This document shows positions 6,997 to 15,494 of a DNA stretch of 41,673 nucleotides, piece after piece. Where the stretch lies: positions 1-41,673 of the forward strand of contig JAKPGJ010000034.1 of NCBI GenBank assembly GCA_029550965.1, given 5' to 3'. Below the pieces are notes generated by a model that worked only from the letters and a program-made list of their open reading frames with translations, did no database searches and had not been told where the DNA came from. Origin of the DNA: Bacillota bacterium. GTDB lineage: Bacteria > Bacillota > Clostridia > Oscillospirales > CAG-382. Position 1 is the first letter of the stretch; each line of letters begins with the position of its first letter. The position numbers and the translations under genes are program-made.

Positions 6997-9024
6997 CTAC
7001 TTTAAAGACGCCTCATGGCGGATATGGCCGTAGGAGTTGGCGCACAGGTTGTAGTCTACCGAGAAGCGGACAACGCTGTGAGCCGGAACGGTAATCGAAT
7101 AGGTGAACAGCTGCGAAATGGCGTCGCCGTATTCGGATTTGGCGATGTTGACGCAGTAAGCCGGGGTATAGGCGCTGCTGACAAAGCCGTTTTCGTCCCG
7201 AACGAACGCGAGGATAACGCCGGTGTGCGTCATTTTGTAGGTAAAGACGCGGTCTTTGTCGCCCTGGTTGACCAGCGTGAAGGTCTCGATATAGTCCACC
7301 ATCCAGTTGCCGATATTGGCGGCGCTGCCTCTGCCGTCCAGATGTTTGTAGTCGATGGTGATATTGTTGCCGGTGACGCTGTCGATCGTATTGTAGAAGG
7401 TCATGTCCGTGCCGACCGCGGTCTCCGTGTGGTTCGGGTTGATGTGGGTCGTCCAATAGGCGGCGTTGGTAAACTTTCTGGTCGTAAAGCGGCGGGTGAT
7501 GTCCTCATAAGGGTTGCCGCTGATTTTGCCTGTATAAAAGGGGTTGCTGTACGCGACCGGAAGCACGCCGGATTTGGTGGCGTCGTTGAATATCCAGACA
7601 AAGGACGCGTCCACCACGCCGTGGCAGTCGTCCGACCCGACATACTGCGCGCCGTATTTGGAATCCCCGACATAGCCGTTCTGGGGGCGTTTTTTAATGT
7701 TTTCGTTCAGCTTGGAAACGTCATTGTAAACGACGAACTCGCCTTTGGCGGAACTGCCGTTGGTCGAGAAGATCACCGCGCCGTTGGAGCAGCCGCCTTT
7801 GACGGTCCTGTCCGCGCTTCCGAACACGCTGATGTTCGCGTACGCGTCGCGCGTGGTGCCGCCCATGACATAGAAGGACTGTCCCGCCGGAATCACATAC
7901 GTGATGGGCTGGCGGTTTTCGCTTGCATAAGTATTGCCGAATCCGACGTAAGCGTCAAAGTTCTTTTTCTGGGATGCGGTATATTTGCTGGTATCGACGC
8001 GGAACGCGATGTTGTAGAACTTGATCCACTCGTCCTCGCCGAGCCAGGTGCCGGGTCCGTCCAGCTGGAAGCCGAAGTTTTTGACCGTAACGTAAAGGTC
8101 TTCCGTGCCGGTGTTGGTGACGCGGTATCCGTAATAGAAGGGAACGCTAAGATTGTTGTGCTCGAACGTGAAAAACACGTCTTTGTTCGTAATATCGTTC
8201 ACGCACAGACAGGTGTTCAGGTTGACTTCCGTCAGTTTTTCCGGGTTGTTGCAGTTGATATATAAACCGCGTCCGTCCGAGCGCTTGGTATAAGACACCG
8301 CGCTGGGGCGAAGCGGGTCGACCGCGTTGTTGCCGGTCGTGGCGTAATCGGACAGTTTGGTTGTTTCCAGCACTTCGTACGGCAGTTCTACGTGGTTGTA
8401 TTCCTTATCGACGGAAACCGTAAAGAAAGCGTTTGCCGGCGAAACAACCCGCAGATAGACCGTGTCGTTCTTATTTAAAGATACCACGCAGCTTTTTGCG
8501 CCTTCGGCAAGGATGCCTCCCTTTTTATCCAAAACTTCCAGTTTGGCAGCGCTGGCGCACTGCAGGGTATAAATGTCCGTATAGGGAACGACCATACGGT
8601 AAACGGTTTCTCCGGTGTTGTTTGCTTTGTCGTATATGGACGCGAACCGAATGGACGCGCTGTTTTTCGCTTTTTTCGCCATGATTTCTTCCAATTTAGA
8701 TTCCTCCTGATTGTTTGGCTCTTCCGGATCCTCCTGCTTCGGGTCTTCCGTCGGATTTTCTTCCTTCGGTTCCTCTTCTGGTTTTTCTTCTCCGGATTCC
8801 TCTTTTTCCTCTGTTGTTTGCTCTTCTGATTCCGTTTGCGATGTTTCGGACGTTCCGCCCGGCTTTTCCGGTTCGGAAAGCGCGGAAGTCTCCGCCGAAT
8901 TCTCCGCTCGGGAAACCGACGACCGGCCTGCTGAAGAATCTGAAGAATCCGGCCCGCTCGGTCCGCAGGCAATCAGAACCGTCAACAAGGACACGCAAAG
9001 TATGAGCAGCAAAACTTTCCGCAT
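6997..9024 (-). CDS. Large secreted lipoprotein with acidic linker, function unknown
   Basis: A 675-aa protein. The N terminus MRKVLLLILCVSLLTVLIAC is a lipoprotein signal peptide with a LIAC lipobox, so Cys20 would be lipidated and the protein anchored to the outer face of the membrane. Residues of about 25-115 are Ser/Glu/Pro/Thr-rich and strongly acidic, a flexible spacer. The remaining ~550 residues are rich in beta-strand-like, aromatic and Asn/Gly/Thr stretches, consistent with all-beta extracellular domains, but I recognise no family. The start is set at the ATG immediately before the signal peptide (9024), with AAAGGG upstream; an in-frame extension to 9057 would spoil the signal. The gene is flanked by unrelated genes and has a plausible promoter of its own. 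A 416-codon frame on the opposite strand is a GC-driven shadow. Confidence 0.8.
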   Translation of the reverse strand: MRKVLLLILCVSLLTVLIACGPSGPDSSDSSAGRSSVSRAENSAETSALSEPEKPGGTSETSQTESEEQTTEEKEESGEEKPEEEPKEENPTEDPKQEDPEEPNNQEESKLEEIMAKKAKNSASIRFASIYDKANNTGETVYRMVVPYTDIYTLQCASAAKLEVLDKKGGILAEGAKSCVVSLNKNDTVYLRVVSPANAFFTVSVDKEYNHVELPYEVLETTKLSDYATTGNNAVDPLRPSAVSYTKRSDGRGLYINCNNPEKLTEVNLNTCLCVNDITNKDVFFTFEHNNLSVPFYYGYRVTNTGTEDLYVTVKNFGFQLDGPGTWLGEDEWIKFYNIAFRVDTSKYTASQKKNFDAYVGFGNTYASENRQPITYVIPAGQSFYVMGGTTRDAYANISVFGSADRTVKGGCSNGAVIFSTNGSSAKGEFVVYNDVSKLNENIKKRPQNGYVGDSKYGAQYVGSDDCHGVVDASFVWIFNDATKSGVLPVAYSNPFYTGKISGNPYEDITRRFTTRKFTNAAYWTTHINPNHTETAVGTDMTFYNTIDSVTGNNITIDYKHLDGRGSAANIGNWMVDYIETFTLVNQGDKDRVFTYKMTHTGVILAFVRDENGFVSSAYTPAYCVNIAKSEYGDAISQLFTYSITVPAHSVVRFSVDYNLCANSYGHIRHEASLK

Positions 9025-9071
9025 GCAAATAACCCTTTCCGCTTCGACAGCATCCATATGATCTTTTGTTT

Positions 9072-9100
9072 ATTCTACACGTTTTTCAGAGCGCAGTAAA
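9072..9100 (-). promoter_or_regulatory. Candidate promoter for the lipoprotein gene
   Basis: Minus strand TTTACT (9100-9095), 17-bp spacer, TAGAAT (9077-9072), about 48 bp upstream of the start codon. Confidence 0.45.
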
Positions 9101-9218
9101 GAGTTATTTTTGATCCGCAAAACTTTTTATCTGAAAAATCCTTGATACGGAAGAAAACTTTGCGATTTTTTTGCGTAAACAAAGGTTTTCACGATGCCGG
9201 GAAGAAAAACTTACGCGC

Positions 9219-9251
9219 AAAAAAACGCCCGAAGGAACGGCGCCTGCGGGC
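9219..9251 (-). terminator. Rho-independent terminator after plsY-like gene
   Basis: GCCCG-A-AGG at 9227-9235 pairs with CCT-G-CGGGC at 9243-9251 with one internal mismatch; seven T follow on the minus strand. It is about 50 bp past the plsY stop. Confidence 0.75.
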
Positions 9252-9300
9252 AGTTTTTTAAATATGTAAGCCTTTTGCGCCCTTTATACGAACGCCCCGT

Positions 9301-9948
9301 TTAATCCGCCGCAGCTTTTGCCACCGCGTCTTCGCCGTTTTCTTCCGCCGGTTTTCTCTGCATGGAGGGGAGATGCTTGATAATCGCGACGACAGAGACC
9401 AGCAGACAGCCCAGTCCGATGAAAAAGCGTCCGGTGTAAAGCTCAAAGCTGAAAGAAAGAACCGCGAACAAGGAAAAGACCAGTATGCTTCTTCTGCTGT
9501 TCGGGGTAATGCGCACGGCTGTCGAAAACAGGATATACAGCCCGCACAGAATAAGCCCGACCGGGCTAATCCGAAGCAGCGCGATCATCTCGCCGAAGAT
9601 GGTGGCGATGCACTTTCCGCCCTGAAAGTGAGAGAAAACCGACCACGCGTGTCCGCATACCGGTGCCAGCATGACAAGCGTGAACAGGTAGTAATTGATA
9701 TCCGCTTTATTTATTCCGATGAAAACCGGCAGAAAACCTTTAGCCAAATCCAACGCAAGGCATAAAAAGCCAAGACGCCACCCGCACAGCTTGAACACGT
9801 TCGCGGTGCCGGGGTTGCCGTCGTCGCTCTCCTGCACGATATCCTTTTTATGTATCAGCCAGGGAATCCACGCGCAGAACAAACAGCTGCCCAGCAGATA
9901 CCCGAAACCGATCATCAGAATCCACTGCGTGAATTTTTCACCGAACAT
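9301..9948 (-). CDS. plsY: PlsY-like glycerol-3-phosphate acyltransferase
   Basis: A 215-aa integral membrane protein of the PlsY family, which transfers an acyl group from acyl-phosphate to glycerol 3-phosphate, the first step of phospholipid synthesis. The family blocks are visible: GYLLGSCLF near the N terminus, DGNPGTANVFKLCGWRLG, and GHAWSVFSHFQGGKCIAT. In most PlsY proteins the last block reads GGKG(V/I)AT; here Cys replaces the second conserved Gly, and the first block (usually GS(I/L)P) is also altered, so it may be a diverged paralogue. The start is put at ATG 9948, with a GGTG-type ribosome binding site upstream; this overlaps the end of the glycosyltransferase gene by 11 bp, implying translational coupling. 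The C terminus is hydrophilic and Ala/Glu-rich. Confidence 0.8.
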   Translation of the reverse strand: MFGEKFTQWILMIGFGYLLGSCLFCAWIPWLIHKKDIVQESDDGNPGTANVFKLCGWRLGFLCLALDLAKGFLPVFIGINKADINYYLFTLVMLAPVCGHAWSVFSHFQGGKCIATIFGEMIALLRISPVGLILCGLYILFSTAVRITPNSRRSILVFSLFAVLSFSFELYTGRFFIGLGCLLVSVVAIIKHLPSMQRKPAEENGEDAVAKAAAD

Positions 9949-11050
9949 ATCGCAACACCTGCTCCACAATATAGTCTGCCGCATCGGGACGCGAATGAAG
10001 CCGCTGGTTTTGGCGCATTTTCTCGGCGCTCTCCGGGTCGCCGATCAACCATTTCGCCAAATCGACCGCCTCGTTCGGCGATTCGGCGCGGAGCGACATC
10101 CCTCTCTCGGCGAAGAAATCTGCGTTTTTGGGTTCGCAGCCCGGTATGTGCAGAAGATGAATCAGCGGAACCCCCGCCACAATCGCCTCGGTCGAAGAAA
10201 GACCGCCCGGTTTGGTTATCACAACGTCGGCAGCTTTCATAAACAAATGCACCCGATCGATAAAAGCGTGAACCTGAATCTGTTCTTTATTCTGATAACG
10301 CGCCGCCAGCTTTTCGTACAGCGCCTTGTTGCGCCCCGTCAGGACGTAAACCGCATAGTCGCCGGATTCTTTTTGAAGAAACTGGTCGCAGATGTTCTTC
10401 AAGTCACCGCTTCCCATTCCGCCGGACATGACAAGGTAAACCCGGCGGCCGGCCGGAATCGCAAGCAGACTGCGCGCCTCTTCCCGGCTGACCGGCGAAG
10501 AAAAGGCGGAGGAAACCGGGATGCCGGTCGGCAGCAGTTTCCCGGCCGGTATGCCGTTCCCGACCAGTTCGGGCGCTAAATCCTTATGCGGGAAAAAGTA
10601 CAGATCCATCTCTGTTTCCGCCGTAAACGGAATACAGGTATAATCGGTCAGCACGCCGAAGCAGGGAACCGCGCTCCCCTGTTTTTTTCGGACGGCCGTC
10701 ATCGCTTCCATGCCGTACAGGTGCGTGCAAACCACGGCGTCTATATTTTCCTGCCGCAAATACGCCTGCAAATTCTTTGCGTACAGGGAATTGGCGTAAT
10801 AAACCGGCGAAGTGACTTTTATTTTTTCAAACAGCTCGCCGGCACGATATACCGCGCCGAAAACACGCGGCGCTTTTTGAATCATTTTATTATATACGGC
10901 GGATACCGCGTTTTTTGCCCAATTTGCGCCGAAGGAAACAGGGTCTTTCAACTCGCAGGTAATGTTTTTCTTCTCAGCCGCTTCGATAATCGCCCGCGCG
11001 GCGCTGTTATGCCCCTCGCCGGTGTTGCAGCTCAGAAATAACCATTTCAT
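9938..11050 (-). CDS. GT28 diacylglycerol glycosyltransferase (MGDG synthase/UgtP-like)
   Basis: A 370-aa glycosyltransferase of the MGDG synthase type, which moves a sugar from a UDP-sugar to diacylglycerol to make membrane glycolipids. The N terminus MKWLFLSCNTGEGHNSAARA is the characteristic acceptor-side motif; FGVLTDYTCIPFT follows. The C-terminal GT-B half shows VMSGGMGSGDL and the donor-binding KPGGLSSTEAIVAGVPLI. It should act at the cytoplasmic membrane face. The start is ATG 11050 (AAGGA 7 bp upstream) rather than 11071, which lacks a ribosome binding site. It overlaps the following plsY-like gene, so the pair probably forms a lipid operon driven by the promoter at 11110-11138. Confidence 0.88.
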   Translation of the reverse strand: MKWLFLSCNTGEGHNSAARAIIEAAEKKNITCELKDPVSFGANWAKNAVSAVYNKMIQKAPRVFGAVYRAGELFEKIKVTSPVYYANSLYAKNLQAYLRQENIDAVVCTHLYGMEAMTAVRKKQGSAVPCFGVLTDYTCIPFTAETEMDLYFFPHKDLAPELVGNGIPAGKLLPTGIPVSSAFSSPVSREEARSLLAIPAGRRVYLVMSGGMGSGDLKNICDQFLQKESGDYAVYVLTGRNKALYEKLAARYQNKEQIQVHAFIDRVHLFMKAADVVITKPGGLSSTEAIVAGVPLIHLLHIPGCEPKNADFFAERGMSLRAESPNEAVDLAKWLIGDPESAEKMRQNQRLHSRPDAADYIVEQVLRYVR

Positions 11051-11109
11051 GAAAATATCCTTTCTTTTCATGGTTCAGCGAAGTATCAATTTTTCGATTC
11101 CTTTTTGTT

Positions 11110-11138
11110 ATTATAATAATTATTGTCCAATATTTCAA
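11110..11138 (-). promoter_or_regulatory. Predicted sigma-A promoter for the lipid operon
   Basis: Minus strand TTGAAA (11138-11133), 17-bp spacer, TATAAT (11115-11110), about 60 bp upstream of the glycosyltransferase start. Confidence 0.65.
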
Positions 11139-11170
11139 TGGTCATAAACGCTTTGAGATAATCGCAGGCC

Positions 11171-11213
11171 AAAAAATGTGAACATGCACCATAAATAAAC
11201 TTGGCGCATGTTC
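11171..11213 (-). terminator. Rho-independent terminator after the DUF2318 gene
   Basis: GAACATGC at 11180-11187 pairs perfectly with GCATGTTC at 11206-11213; six T follow shortly after on the minus strand. It lies 21 bp past the DUF2318 stop. Confidence 0.75.
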
Positions 11214-11233
11214 GTTTTAATCGGTATTCGTTT

Positions 11234-11782
11234 TTAACGCTTCCAGTTGGCGAATATCGCTTTCGCTTTGGCAAGAAACTCTTTCGGAATCGTAATGTCC
11301 GTATCGGTTACGATTTTATCCGCCGCTGTGATCGGAACAGGATTGCAGCCGCCCCTTGTCACCTCGACGTCGTCCGTGCCGAAACGGTTGCCGCAGTTCT
11401 GGCAGACCAGAAAACTACCTTCCTGTTTATAATATCCTCTGCCCGAACTATAACATACCTGACAGGTGTTGAAGGCGGTCCGAATGGTGCCGTCCGACGC
11501 CCTGACGGCGATGACTTCCAATTTTGTGCCGTCCACTTTTACCGGATAAAATTTCGCCTTCTCGGTGATTTCGCCGGTCGGGATTACCAAATCGCCGTTC
11601 CCGGCCGAATCGGATTTGCCGTCCGCGCTGCCGCCGGATTGGCTGGTTATAAGTAAGACGGCGATAACGGCGATCGCAACCACAAGCAGCGACAAAGCGG
11701 TTATCTTCCAAAGATTCGATTTCGGCTCCGCCTTTTTCGCATATAGTTGCGCGGTGTTTTTTCTTTTTTTCGATTGCGACAT
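11234..11782 (-). CDS. DUF2318 domain protein, membrane-anchored, cysteine-rich
   Basis: A 182-aa protein with a positively charged N terminus, one membrane segment (about residues 26-46, ALSLLVVAIAVIAVLLI) and an outward-facing DUF2318 domain. The domain has two CxxC pairs, CQVC and CQNC, then GNRF and GGCNPVPI, typical of this family; the cysteines may bind a metal or undergo redox change. DUF2318 proteins are often found with metal transport or metal oxidation genes. Here it lies 33 bp downstream of an HMA-SafE-cupredoxin fusion, so a joint role in copper or another transition metal outside the cytoplasm is likely (inference). Confidence 0.85.
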   Translation of the reverse strand: MSQSKKRKNTAQLYAKKAEPKSNLWKITALSLLVVAIAVIAVLLITSQSGGSADGKSDSAGNGDLVIPTGEITEKAKFYPVKVDGTKLEVIAVRASDGTIRTAFNTCQVCYSSGRGYYKQEGSFLVCQNCGNRFGTDDVEVTRGGCNPVPITAADKIVTDTDITIPKEFLAKAKAIFANWKR

Positions 11783-11815
11783 GCTTTGGTTCCTCTCTTT
11801 CGTAATGGAAAATGC

Positions 11816-13204
11816 TCAAACCCGATTGTCCGTCCGGTCGGCCGCGCCGGCTTCGGCGTTTCCGACGTTTTCAATATCGTCGACTACGGTTATCCTGCTT
11901 CGAATCATGCCCATCCAGCAGCTATAGGGAAATGTGCCGCTCTCGGTCGGCGTAAACTCGATAATGTTGTCGCGGGCCATTAGTTTTTTATCAATATTGA
12001 ATTCGGGAATGATAATTTCGTTGTTGCAGCCGTTGATGTCCTTTTTCTCGGCTTTTATAATCCATCTGACCGGAATCCCTTTTTGCACGGTGATCGGTTC
12101 GTAGCTTCCGGACGACAGCTTTGTGGTGACCACCTGAACGTTGTCCGTCACTTTGGCTATGTTTTCGTTCCGCGCGCCGGAACCCGCCCCGCCGATGATG
12201 TTCGACAGCGAAATCCCGGAAAGGCTCATGCCGCTGCTGAACATGGATATGCCCAAAACCACCACCAAAACCGCGCTAACCGTCATCATTTTGGCCGTAA
12301 ATTTCCGGCTTAAGAACGTGCTGAGCGCGCCCAATCCGAACATCAGCGGCACGGTGCCCAAACTGAACAGCAGCATGGAAAGCGCGCCTTTGACGGGGGA
12401 ACCGGTGGAAAGGGCGTACAGCTGCATCGCCTGAAGCGGTCCGCAGGGCATCAGTCCGTTCAGCAGTCCGACAATGAAGGGGCTTTTGCCGCTTTTTTGC
12501 TGGTTTATTTTTTTGGCGAAAACTTTCGGCATTCTGGGCGTCAGCCTGCGCAGACCCGGGAAAAGGTTCAGCATATTCAAGCCCACGATGATCATAAACA
12601 CGCCCGCCGCAAGCTGAACGACGCCCTTCATGGTTCCCGAAAAACTCACGACAGACCCGACCGCGCCGACGATGCCACCGATGACGGTATAGGAGATTAC
12701 GCGCCCTGAGTTGTATAAAACGCTCGGGAGAAGGACGGCGGTCCCGCTTTTGCTCATTTGCGCATTCCGCGACACGGTCTGTGACAAATTGATTCCGCCG
12801 CACATGGCGACGCAATGCAGCGACGTCAGCAGACCGATGAGAAACAGCATTCCATACCCCATACCTTCTCTTGCCTCAGGGAAGGCGTTGAAAACGTCCA
12901 GCGCGCCGAACCGCCTTAGAATCATATACAAAGCGAACAGAACGACGAAAACGCCCAAAGCCTTCGACGCGTCTGCGCGCTTGGTCTTTTCCGTTTCTTC
13001 CGCCGCTTTATAGCCGAGCCGTTCGATAACGGCGATGATTTTTTCGATACTGGTTATATTTTCGTCATACGTAATTTCCGCCGTGCCGGATGCATAGCGG
13101 ACCTTTGCTTTGCGTACGCCATTTGTGCGCTGCAGCTTCCGCTCTATCCGGTTTTCGCAGTTGACGCAGGTCATGCCGTCTATTTTTAGTTTGATCGATC
13201 GCAC
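11816..13204 (-). CDS. Three-domain HMA / SafE-type membrane / cupredoxin-like metal protein
   Basis: A 462-aa fusion. Residues 1-70 form a heavy-metal-associated domain with the metal-binding GMTCVNC motif. The middle (about 80-340) is a TauE/SafE (DsbD/UreH-like) membrane domain with LLTSLHCVAMCGG and GLLNGLMPCGPLQAMQLYA, each with conserved Cys in a transmembrane helix. The C-terminal ~110 residues after a linker resemble a cupredoxin: a His-free NGCNNEIIIPEF segment and FPYSCWMGM, giving Cys and Met ligands. The arrangement suggests metal capture inside, membrane passage or redox transfer, and delivery outside. The start is GTG 13204, 6 bp after GGGAGG. The DUF2318 gene follows in the same operon. 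Copper is the likeliest metal but silver or others cannot be excluded. Confidence 0.88.
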   Translation of the reverse strand: MRSIKLKIDGMTCVNCENRIERKLQRTNGVRKAKVRYASGTAEITYDENITSIEKIIAVIERLGYKAAEETEKTKRADASKALGVFVVLFALYMILRRFGALDVFNAFPEAREGMGYGMLFLIGLLTSLHCVAMCGGINLSQTVSRNAQMSKSGTAVLLPSVLYNSGRVISYTVIGGIVGAVGSVVSFSGTMKGVVQLAAGVFMIIVGLNMLNLFPGLRRLTPRMPKVFAKKINQQKSGKSPFIVGLLNGLMPCGPLQAMQLYALSTGSPVKGALSMLLFSLGTVPLMFGLGALSTFLSRKFTAKMMTVSAVLVVVLGISMFSSGMSLSGISLSNIIGGAGSGARNENIAKVTDNVQVVTTKLSSGSYEPITVQKGIPVRWIIKAEKKDINGCNNEIIIPEFNIDKKLMARDNIIEFTPTESGTFPYSCWMGMIRSRITVVDDIENVGNAEAGAADRTDNRV

Positions 13205-13320
13205 AGCAAACCTCCCTCCTGCCGGTACGCGTTATTCTGCCGTATGTTGCGAGTGTTTCATGTTTATTATTTATATATGTTTAGTATGACATAGAGGATA
13301 CCACAGTTTTTGCAAAATGA
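13205..13320. other. Upstream region of the HMA-SafE gene, ending at a junction
   Basis: The minus strand holds AGGAGGGAGG just before the GTG start and an AT-rich tract further up. No clear promoter hexamer pair and no CsoR-like operator are visible. At about 13320 the sequence changes abruptly into the middle of a plus-strand paaK gene, so the natural upstream region may have been lost. Confidence 0.4.
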
Positions 13321-14091
13321 ACCAGCCCGTCGTACGCGTGGCAGCTCGGCGAAAAGGCGCTAAAAAGTGGCATTGACCCCAAAAAGGATTTAAGCATCCG
13401 CAAGATTATCGTCGCCGGCGAGCCGGGCGGCTCGATCGAAGCGACCAGAAAGGCGATCGAGGACGTATGGGGCGCTGAGGTGTATGATTTCTACGGACTT
13501 TCGGATATTTTCGGCGCCTGCGCCGCCATGTGCGAAGTAAAGAACGGATTACATATCGCCGAGGATCATATTTTCGTAGAAACCATAGACCTACACACCG
13601 GCGAGGTTCTGGAGCCCGGTCAGGTCGGCGAGCTGGTCTTTACGTCGCTTCGCAAGCGCGCTCGGCCGCTCATCCGGTTCCGCACGGGCGACATCGGCCG
13701 GATCGACTATACGCCCTGCCCCTGCGGCAGAACGCACGGCAGAATCCATATCATCGGCCGCAAAGACGATATGTTCATCGTGTCCGGCGTTAACGTCTTC
13801 CCGAGCGACATAGAAGCCGTCATCCGCGACCTGCCCGGAATCACCGGAGAATACCGCATCCGTGTGTTTGAGAAGAATTTCACCTGCAGCTATTCTGTTG
13901 AAATCGAGAAAAAAGCCGATAATCCCGCAAGCGACGCAGCCGTCGCCGCCGAGGTTTCGACCGCGCTGAAAGCGCGCATCGGCGTCAAGCCGTACGAAGT
14001 CATCGTTTATGCCGACGGCGGTCTCAACACGCGTTCGGAGCACAAGGCGAAGAGAATCATTGACGAGCGCAAGCTGGATTACAACATTTAA
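13321..14091 (+). pseudogene. paaK: Phenylacetate-CoA ligase, 5'-truncated (C-terminal half)
   Basis: Coding homology starts abruptly at about 13321 with TSPSYAWQLGEKALKSGIDP, which corresponds to the middle of phenylacetate-CoA ligases (the usual ACTPSYA region), and runs to the normal C terminus. Visible adenylate-forming family motifs are YGLSDIFG, RFRTGDIGRID, GRKDDMFIVSGVNVFPSDIE and the C-terminal HKAKRI. A stop codon lies directly before 13321 in this frame; the first start (GTG 13480) is internal. About 200 N-terminal residues are missing, so the enzyme cannot be active. It is followed after 15 bp by an aminotransferase, an arrangement seen with aryl-pyruvate or indolepyruvate catabolism in Clostridia. 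It lies on the strand opposite to its neighbours. Confidence 0.85.
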
Positions 14092-14106
14092 CAGGTGGTG
14101 CAAGAC

Positions 14107-14930
14107 ATGCCGGAGCTTTCCAGGCGAACAAAAACCTTTACGGATTCGGTGATACGCCGGATGACCAGAGTTTCTTTAAAATACGGCGCGGTGAATCTCT
14201 CGCAGGGGTTTCCCGATTTCGAGCCGCCCAAGGAAATTCTTGACCGTTTGGCGGCGGCGGCAAAGGAGGATTTCCACCAGTATTCCATTACCTGGGGCGC
14301 GCAGAATTTCAGAGAAGCTCTGGCGGAAAAGCAGTCTAAATTTATGGGACGGAAAATAGACCCCGACCGTGAAATCGTCGTAACCTGCGGCAGTACGGAG
14401 GCAATGATGGTCGCGATGATGACCGTGACAAACCCGGGGGACAAGGTGATTGTGTTCTCCCCGTTTTACGAAAATTACGGCGCGGACGCCATCCTTTCGG
14501 GAGCGGAACCCGTCTATGTGCCGCTTTATCCGCCGGCGTTTCACTTCGACGCGGACGAACTGGAAGCGGCGTTCCGGCAGCGGCCGAAAGCGCTCATCCT
14601 CTGCAACCCCTCCAACCCCTGCGGAAAGGTGTTTACGTACGACGAACTAAAGCTGATCGCCGAGCTGGCGGAAAAATACGACGCTTTCGTCATCACCGAC
14701 GAGGTGTACGAGCATATCGTGTATAAACCATACCGGCACGTCTATTTTTCTTCGCTGCAGGGGATGTATGACCGGACAATTTCGTGCTCTTCGCTTTCTA
14801 AGACCTACTCGATTACCGGCTGGCGGCTCGGCTACGTCATCGCGCCCCCGCATATCGTCGATGTCGCCAAAAAAGTGCACGACTTTTTGACCGTCGGCGC
14901 CGCGGCGCCCCTGCAGGAAGCGGCTGTCTT
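14107..14930 (+). pseudogene. PLP-dependent class I/II aminotransferase, 3'-truncated
   Basis: From ATG 14107 (AGGTGG 8 bp upstream) the protein is a good fold-type I aminotransferase: NLSQGFPDFEPP, CGSTEAMMVAMM, NPSNPCGKVF, DEVYEH and SSLSKTYSITGWRLGY with the PLP lysine near residue 230. Homology ends with APLQEAAV at about 14928. The open frame continues to 15231, but that part is the antisense of an ABC ATPase gene and not a natural C terminus. Roughly the last 110 residues (the C-terminal small domain) are missing. The PLP site is complete, but the protein probably would not fold properly. Confidence 0.85.
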
Positions 14931-15467
14931 GCCCCGACCCTTTTCCTCCAGCACCAGTTCTATAAACCGGTTCTGCATCAGCGGATCCAGACCGCTCGTC
15001 GGTTCGTCCAGTATTAATATCTCGGGATCATGCATAAAGGCCGCCACTATGCCTACCTTCTGCTTCATTCCCTTGCTCATTTTCTTTAGCTTGCTCCCCG
15101 GGTTCAGCTCAAAGCGGTCGAGCAGCTCTTTGACGCGCGCATTGGACTTCATTTTACGGTATTTTGCCAAAAAGGATAAAAACTCCGTCCCGGTCATATC
15201 ATCGAAGAACACCATTTCGCCCGGGATATAACCCAGCGTTTTTTGGATTTCGGCGCGTACTTTCCAGCAATCCTTACCGCCAATGGCGCAGTATCCTTTT
15301 TCAGGCTTTAAAAACCCCATCAGATGGCGGATCGTCGTGGTTTTTCCCGCGCCGTTCGGCCCAAGAAACCCAAACACCTCGCCTCTCTCAATCGAAAACG
15401 ACAAATCAAACACGCCGCGCCCGCTGCCGTAATCTCTGGTTAAACCTTTAATCTCGCAGATACCCAT
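14832..15467 (-). pseudogene. ABC transporter ATP-binding protein, 3'-truncated
   Basis: The N-terminal ~180 residues are an ABC-2-type exporter ATPase: Walker A GPNGAGKTTTIRHLMG, Q-loop region TLGYIPGE, a signature MSKGMKQKVG and Walker B ILILDEPTSGLDPL. Homology stops after EEKGRGKT at about 14925, where the sequence passes into the antisense of the aminotransferase; the frame then closes at 14832. The switch histidine, the C-terminal region and any permease gene are missing. The start ATG 15467 has GAGGTG 4 bp upstream. It follows the gamma-glutamylcyclotransferase-like gene by 27 bp. Confidence 0.85.
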
Positions 15468-15494
15468 ACAACACCTCGAACCGTTCGTATACGT

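Noticed and set aside
7015..8265. 416-codon plus-strand open frame
   Set aside because: Antisense to the lipoprotein gene, which has a signal peptide and ribosome binding site; the plus frame has a low-complexity, shadow-like composition.
9695..10579. 294-codon plus-strand open frame over plsY and GT28 genes
   Set aside because: Antisense to two genes with clear family motifs.
11086..11274. Small minus-strand frame between the lipid and metal operons
   Set aside because: It runs through a terminator hairpin and a promoter and has no ribosome binding site.
14930..15231. C-terminal extension of the aminotransferase frame
   Set aside because: It is the antisense of the ABC ATPase gene, not a natural fusion.
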